From Streptomyces verrucosisporus (GTDB lineage Bacteria > Actinomycetota > Actinomycetes > Streptomycetales > Streptomycetaceae): DNA of 35,079 nucleotides. Positions 31,618 through 35,079 of the stretch are shown in pieces. Where the stretch lies: the NCBI RefSeq assembly GCF_017114865.1, contig NZ_JADEYH010000041.1, positions 1-35,079 of the forward strand, given 5' to 3'. Made by a program: the position numbers and the translations under genes. Numbering within the stretch: the first letter of the stretch is position 1; the number at the start of each line of letters is the position of its first letter. The notes below the pieces were generated by a model, which had not been told where the DNA came from, did no database searches, and was given only the letters and a program-made list of their open reading frames with translations.

Positions 31618-33222
31618 ATGGACACCAGGCGTCTGCTCCGTACCGGTGGCGTCGCGTTCGCGACGGCCGCGCTGTTGCTGTCGGGCTGCTCCGGTTCGGA
31701 CGATCCGGAGCCCGAGCCCGGCTCCGAGCCCTCCCGTTCGTCGTCACGCCCCTCGGACGACCGTGCGGTCAGCCCGGCCAAGCCGCTCCAGCCGCTGCCC
31801 GAGGCGATTGCGGCGAACCTGAAGCCGTACTACGAGCAGAAGCTGAGCTGGAAGGACTGCGGAGTCTCCGGCTTCCAGTGCGCCGAGCTGAGGGTGCCGC
31901 TGGACTACGCCGCACCGAAGAAGTCCGAGGACCTGGAACTCGCCGTCACCCGCAAGAAGGCCTCCGGCCCCGGCAAGCGGCTGGGCGCCCTGCACGTGAA
32001 CCCCGGTGGCCCGGGCGGCTCCGCCGTCGACTACGTCCAGCTCGCGGCGGGCGTCGGCTACCCGGCCCCGGTGCGCGCCCGGTACGACATCGTCGGCATG
32101 GACCCGCGCGGCGTGGCCCGCAGCGAGCCCATCGAGTGCCTGACCGACAAGGAGATGGACGAGTACGTCCGCACCGACGCCACCCCCGACGACAAGGGCG
32201 AGATCGACAAGCTGGCGGCGGCCTTCGAGAAGTTCGCCGAGGGCTGCGAGAAGCGGGAGGGCGACCTGCTCGGCCATGTCTCGACCGTCGAGGCCGCCCG
32301 CGACATGGACGTTCTGCGCCAGGTGCTCGGCGACGACAAGCTGACCTACGTCGGCGCCTCCTACGGCACCTACCTCGGCGCCACCTACGCCGGACTCTTC
32401 CCGTCCCGCGTCGGCCGGCTCGTCCTGGACGGCGCCATGGACCCCTCGCTCACCTCCGAGCAGCTCAACCTCGACCAGACCGCGGGATTCGACACCGCCT
32501 TCACCGCCTTCGCCGAGGACTGCGTCGAACTCGACGACTGCCCCCTGGGCAACGGGAGCGTCAAGGAGGCGGGCGAGCGCCTGAGCTCCTTCTTCGAGAA
32601 GACGGACGACAGGCCGATCGCCACGGGCGAGTCGCGGAAACTGACCGAGTCGCTGGCCACCATCGGCGTGCTGAACGCCATGTACACCGAGTACTACTGG
32701 CCGAAGCTGCGCTCGGCGCTCACCGCCGCGCAGAAGGGCGACGGCGCGGAACTGCTGTCGCTGGCCGACGACTACTACGAGCGCGGCGCCGACGGCGGCT
32801 ACGGCAACATCATGTACGCCAACGCCGCCGTGAACTGCCTGGACCTGCCCGCCCCCTTCAAGAACCCGGCCGAGGCGGAGAAGGCCGTCCCGGACTTCCG
32901 CGAGGCGTCCGGGGTCTTCGGCCGCAACTTCGCCTGGGCGGCCCTGAACTGCACGTACTGGCCGCACCCGCCCACCGGCGAGCCCCACCGCATCGAGGCG
33001 GAGGGCGCCGCCCCCATCCTGGTCGTCGGCACCACCCGCGACCCGGCGACCCCGTACAAGTGGTCCCAGGGCCTGGCCGAGCAGCTCTCCTCGGCGACCC
33101 TGCTGACGTACGAGGGCGACGGCCACACGGCGTACGTACGCGGCAGCGACTGCGTCGACTCGGCGGTCAACGCCTACCTGCTGCGGGGGAAGGTCCCCGC
33201 CGACGGCAAGAAGTGCTCCTGA
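31618..33222 (+). CDS. exported alpha/beta hydrolase lipoprotein (tripeptidyl aminopeptidase-like)
   Basis: A 534-residue lipoprotein of the SlpD/SlpE/Tap family of serine peptidases. Signal sequence with lipobox LLLSGC (Cys24), then a Ser/Pro linker. The hydrolase core shows GALHVNPGGPGGSAVDYV (oxyanion loop), the nucleophile elbow VGASYGTYLG (Ser248), VVGTTRDPATPYKW (Asp475) and EGDGHTAY (His503). A C-terminal TAP-type domain with paired Cys (NCLDL, NCTYW, SDCVDS, KKCS) follows. It probably trims peptides outside the cell; a known role is removing N-terminal tripeptides from secreted proteins. ATG at 31618 with a TATACGCT -10-like element 8-10 nt upstream, so possibly leaderless. A terminator follows. 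Confidence 0.92.
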   Translation: MDTRRLLRTGGVAFATAALLLSGCSGSDDPEPEPGSEPSRSSSRPSDDRAVSPAKPLQPLPEAIAANLKPYYEQKLSWKDCGVSGFQCAELRVPLDYAAPKKSEDLELAVTRKKASGPGKRLGALHVNPGGPGGSAVDYVQLAAGVGYPAPVRARYDIVGMDPRGVARSEPIECLTDKEMDEYVRTDATPDDKGEIDKLAAAFEKFAEGCEKREGDLLGHVSTVEAARDMDVLRQVLGDDKLTYVGASYGTYLGATYAGLFPSRVGRLVLDGAMDPSLTSEQLNLDQTAGFDTAFTAFAEDCVELDDCPLGNGSVKEAGERLSSFFEKTDDRPIATGESRKLTESLATIGVLNAMYTEYYWPKLRSALTAAQKGDGAELLSLADDYYERGADGGYGNIMYANAAVNCLDLPAPFKNPAEAEKAVPDFREASGVFGRNFAWAALNCTYWPHPPTGEPHRIEAEGAAPILVVGTTRDPATPYKWSQGLAEQLSSATLLTYEGDGHTAYVRGSDCVDSAVNAYLLRGKVPADGKKCS

Positions 33223-33249
33223 CCCCTGGCCCCCTGACCCCTGATCCGC

Positions 33250-33275
33250 GCCCCGCACCGAATCCGGTGCGGGGC
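33250..33275 (+). terminator. terminator of the hydrolase gene
   Basis: GCCCCGCACCG-AATC-CGGTGCGGGGC, a perfect 11-bp stem, lies 28 nt past the stop and just before the tRNA promoter. Confidence 0.75.
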
Positions 33276-33291
33276 ACCCCCGGGCACTGTG

Positions 33292-33297
33292 TAGACT
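33292..33297 (+). promoter_or_regulatory. candidate -10 of tRNA-Thr
   Basis: TAGACT lies 29 bp upstream of the mature tRNA 5' end. A -35 is not obvious because the upstream hairpin occupies that area. Confidence 0.35.
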
Positions 33298-33326
33298 TGG
33301 GCGCGCTGCGGTTCGCCGCACGCATC

Positions 33327-33400
33327 GCCGCCTTAGCTCAGTCGGCCAGAGCGACGCACTCGTAATGCGTAGGTCAAGGGTTCGATTCCCTTAGGCGGCT
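33327..33400 (+). tRNA. tRNA-Thr (anticodon CGU)
   Basis: A complete cloverleaf can be drawn. Acceptor arms GCCGCCT (33327-33333) and AGGCGGC (33393-33399) pair over 7 bp, and T33400 is the discriminator. The anticodon stem ACGCA/TGCGT encloses loop CTCGTAA with anticodon CGT at 33361-33363, reading ACG codons. The T-arm AAGGG-TTCGATT-CCCTT is canonical. The 3' CCA is not encoded, as usual here. The integrase gene starting 130 bp downstream suggests this tRNA is the attachment site of an integrated element. Confidence 0.97.
33361..33400 (+). other. probable attachment site in the tRNA-Thr 3' half
   Basis: Actinomycete tyrosine integrases commonly recombine into the 3' half of a tRNA gene, which the element rebuilds. 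An integrase gene on the minus strand ends 130 bp from this tRNA. The matching direct repeat at the far end of the element lies outside the window, so the core boundaries are not determined. Confidence 0.5.
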
Positions 33401-33406
33401 CGGAGG

Positions 33407-33441
33407 AACCCCAGGTCAGATAGCCTCTGACCTGGGGTTTT
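33407..33441 (+). terminator. rho-independent terminator after tRNA-Thr
   Basis: A perfect 14-bp stem (33407-33420 with 33426-33439), TAGCC loop, and TTTT at 33438-33441: the best canonical terminator in the window. Confidence 0.88.
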
Positions 33442-33529
33442 CTGCTGCTCGGGGCATGGCGCGTCACACGGCCGGAGCGTCGTGGGGTGGCTCGCGTGAG
33501 CGATGCGTGAGCGGAGGGGCAGGCGGGCC

Positions 33530-34882
33530 CTACTTCCTGGGCTTCTTCCGCTTGGCCTTCGGGCTCTTCTTCTCGCCCTCGGCCTGGGTCTTCCTGGCTC
33601 GCTCGGCCTTCTTCCGGGCTTTCTCCGCCTTGCGCGCGGCCTCTTCCGCTTCCGCCTTGCGTCGGAGGGGGACGAGTCTGGCGGTGGCCTCGGCGGTGTT
33701 CTTGCCGACGTGGGGGAGGACGCTCTGGTAGATGTCCCGCGTGATCCGGGTGTCGCTGTGCCCGAGGGTGTCCGACACGATCTTGATGTCGATGTCGGCG
33801 GCGAGCATGAGCGTGGCCGCACCGTGCCGGAGATCGTGCAGCCGGATCGGCGGGAGGCCGGAGGCCGCGACAAGCCGCTCGAAGAGGTCGGTGACCTTGC
33901 CGGGGTGCAGCCAGGAGCCGTCTTCCTGGGTGAAGACGAGGCCGGTCTCGACCCAGGCGGAGCCCCACTCCGCGCGGTCCGCCTCCTGTTGCCTGCGGTG
34001 CCGCTCCAGCACGCCGACGGTGTCGTCATCCAGGGCCACGACGCGGAAGCCGCTGTCGGTCTTCGGCTCCGACGCCTCCACGCCCCACCCGTCCTGCACG
34101 AGCTGACCGGCGACCGTGAGGGAGTGGCGGTCGAGATTGGTCTCCGACCAGGGCTGGCCGCACGCCTCACCGCGGCGCAGGCCGCGGAAGGCGATCAGGT
34201 GCCACATGGCGTACAGCCGGTCCTCGGCCACGAAGTCGAGGAACGCACCCGTCTGCTCCGGCGTCCAGACCATGACGGGGGAGGGCTTCTCGCCGGTCTC
34301 CTGCCACCGGGCGACCCGCTCGTCCGTCCACACCAGGGCCTTCGGCTTGCGGACGGGGTCGATCTCGACGTGGGCCGCCGGGTTGAACGTGATGATCTGC
34401 CGGCCGATCGCGTCGTTCAGGGCGGCACGGAGCGTGGCCTTGATGTGCTGGCGCGTCGCGGGTCCGGTGACGCGGCAGAAGGGCGGCATGGCGTCGATCG
34501 CCGCCTTCATGGCCTTGCGATGGGCCCGGTTCTCCGCGCCCTTCCACGGCACAGTCGCCAACTCTTCGACCGCTGCGCGCCGCTGGGCGTTCTGCTCCAG
34601 GATCTCGGCGTTGGCGTCGGTGATGGCGGTGAACATCTCGCTGAGGTGGCTGACGCGCAGCCGGTCGAGGCGCCGGTCCCCGATGCGCGGCTTGAGGTGG
34701 ACGCGGACATCGGTCTCGTAGCGGCTGATGCCTGACTTCCGGATGCGCTTGCCGGCGAGCCACCGATCCAGCCATTCACCCACGGTGAGGCTGCCGACGA
34801 GGTCCTGGCCGGCGTTGAGGCGCCGCCTCGTCTCCTCTACATCGGGGAGCGGCAGCTTGTCGCGGCTGATCCCGGACAGCAT
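33530..34882 (-). CDS. int: tyrosine site-specific integrase, frame lacking its 5' end
   Basis: A 450-residue tyrosine recombinase. N-terminal core-binding domain MTVGEWLD-like (SLTVGEWLDRWLAGKRIR), then the catalytic domain with Arg in AFRGLRRGE, LHDLRHGAAT (H-x-x-R-H), LGHSDTRITRDIY with His and nucleophile Tyr. A Lys/Glu/Ala-rich charged tail ends the protein. Upstream of the first ATG (34882) the same frame stays open for 57 codons to a TGA at 35054-35056 and clearly looks coding in its 3' part (GGRRSFARGGYSSLRAAQADL, with high GC3), yet holds no ATG, GTG or TTG. The usual N-terminal DNA-binding segment of this family therefore seems lost or displaced. The protein may still work from 34882, or the gene may be decaying. 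Confidence 0.8.
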   Translation of the reverse strand: MLSGISRDKLPLPDVEETRRRLNAGQDLVGSLTVGEWLDRWLAGKRIRKSGISRYETDVRVHLKPRIGDRRLDRLRVSHLSEMFTAITDANAEILEQNAQRRAAVEELATVPWKGAENRAHRKAMKAAIDAMPPFCRVTGPATRQHIKATLRAALNDAIGRQIITFNPAAHVEIDPVRKPKALVWTDERVARWQETGEKPSPVMVWTPEQTGAFLDFVAEDRLYAMWHLIAFRGLRRGEACGQPWSETNLDRHSLTVAGQLVQDGWGVEASEPKTDSGFRVVALDDDTVGVLERHRRQQEADRAEWGSAWVETGLVFTQEDGSWLHPGKVTDLFERLVAASGLPPIRLHDLRHGAATLMLAADIDIKIVSDTLGHSDTRITRDIYQSVLPHVGKNTAEATARLVPLRRKAEAEEAARKAEKARKKAERARKTQAEGEKKSPKAKRKKPRK

Positions 34883-35070
34883 CTCGGCGATCAGCTGGAT
34901 GCCCTCGGGGTCGTCTGCCTCGGCGAGGCCGAGGAGGGCGCGTACGTGGTCGAGATCGGCCTGGGCCGCCCTGAGGCTGCTGTACCCGCCCCGTGCGAAG
35001 GAGCGCCGGCCCCCGTTCGCGGGGGACTGTAAAACGTTCGGTGTAACTCCTGATCAAGGAAGATGCACCG

Positions 35071-35079
35071 ATGACCAGC
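35071..35079 (+). CDS. start of a divergent gene, cut by window edge
   Basis: ATG ACC AGC at the window end is preceded by AAGGAAG with an 8-nt spacer, after an AT-richer stretch (TGTAAAACGTTCGGTGTAAC, 35028-35047) that could hold a promoter. Only three codons are visible, so no product can be proposed. It would belong to the integrated element and read away from the integrase. Confidence 0.35.

Overview
The window is chromosomal DNA of a Streptomyces or very close actinomycete. The DNA is very GC-rich, codon third positions are almost all G or C, GTG and TTG starts are common, and the gene order acs - tad-like cluster - helicase - bldG/apgA - hppA - topA - tmk - holB - tRNA-Thr is the conserved core order I know from streptomycetes. 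No species can be named from sequence alone. All family assignments come from reading motifs and from memory of families; no search was run.

Layout. 1-7220: acetyl-CoA synthetase (3' end cut by the window edge), a divergent regulatory region, a lipoprotein with a polysaccharide-deacetylase-like fold, a CooC/MinD-type ATPase, a Fic-fold protein with a degenerate active site, and a HAD-IB phosphatase with a C-terminal membrane anchor. 7221-12867: a tightly overlapping operon for a Tad/Flp-like pilus or secretion apparatus (CpaE/Ssd-like, CpaF-like ATPase, TadB-like, TadC-like, DUF4244 Flp-like pilin, two TadE-like proteins). It runs tail to tail into a DUF1998-type DExH helicase on the other strand, the 'helicase/secretion neighborhood' of actinobacteria. 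15203-19327: the bldG regulatory region, bldG (anti-anti-sigma factor), apgA (anti-sigma-like partner), then the K+-independent proton-pumping pyrophosphatase hppA. 19328-23681: a small lipoprotein, a SAM methyltransferase, a small membrane protein, and a minus-strand TM2 / DUF2752 / TM2 group. 23682-33222: topA, a thymidylate kinase fused to a membrane domain and to a long charged helix, the DNA polymerase III delta' subunit, and an exported alpha/beta hydrolase lipoprotein. 33327-35079: tRNA-Thr(CGU) with a strong terminator, followed by the end of an integrated element: a tyrosine integrase whose reading frame lacks its 5' end, and the first codons of a divergent gene.

Most of the window is housekeeping and developmental core genome. 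The accessory part starts at the tRNA. The points most worth a second look are the internal ribosome-binding site and start inside the TadC-like gene, the degenerate Fic protein, the thymidylate kinase fusion with repeated T-x-x-L-P motifs, the operator-like repeat pair upstream of topA, the paired hairpins around bldG, and the truncated integrase at the tRNA. Several real genes (topA, tmk, hppA, the helicase, acs) have long open frames on the opposite strand; these are codon-bias shadows and are not annotated.
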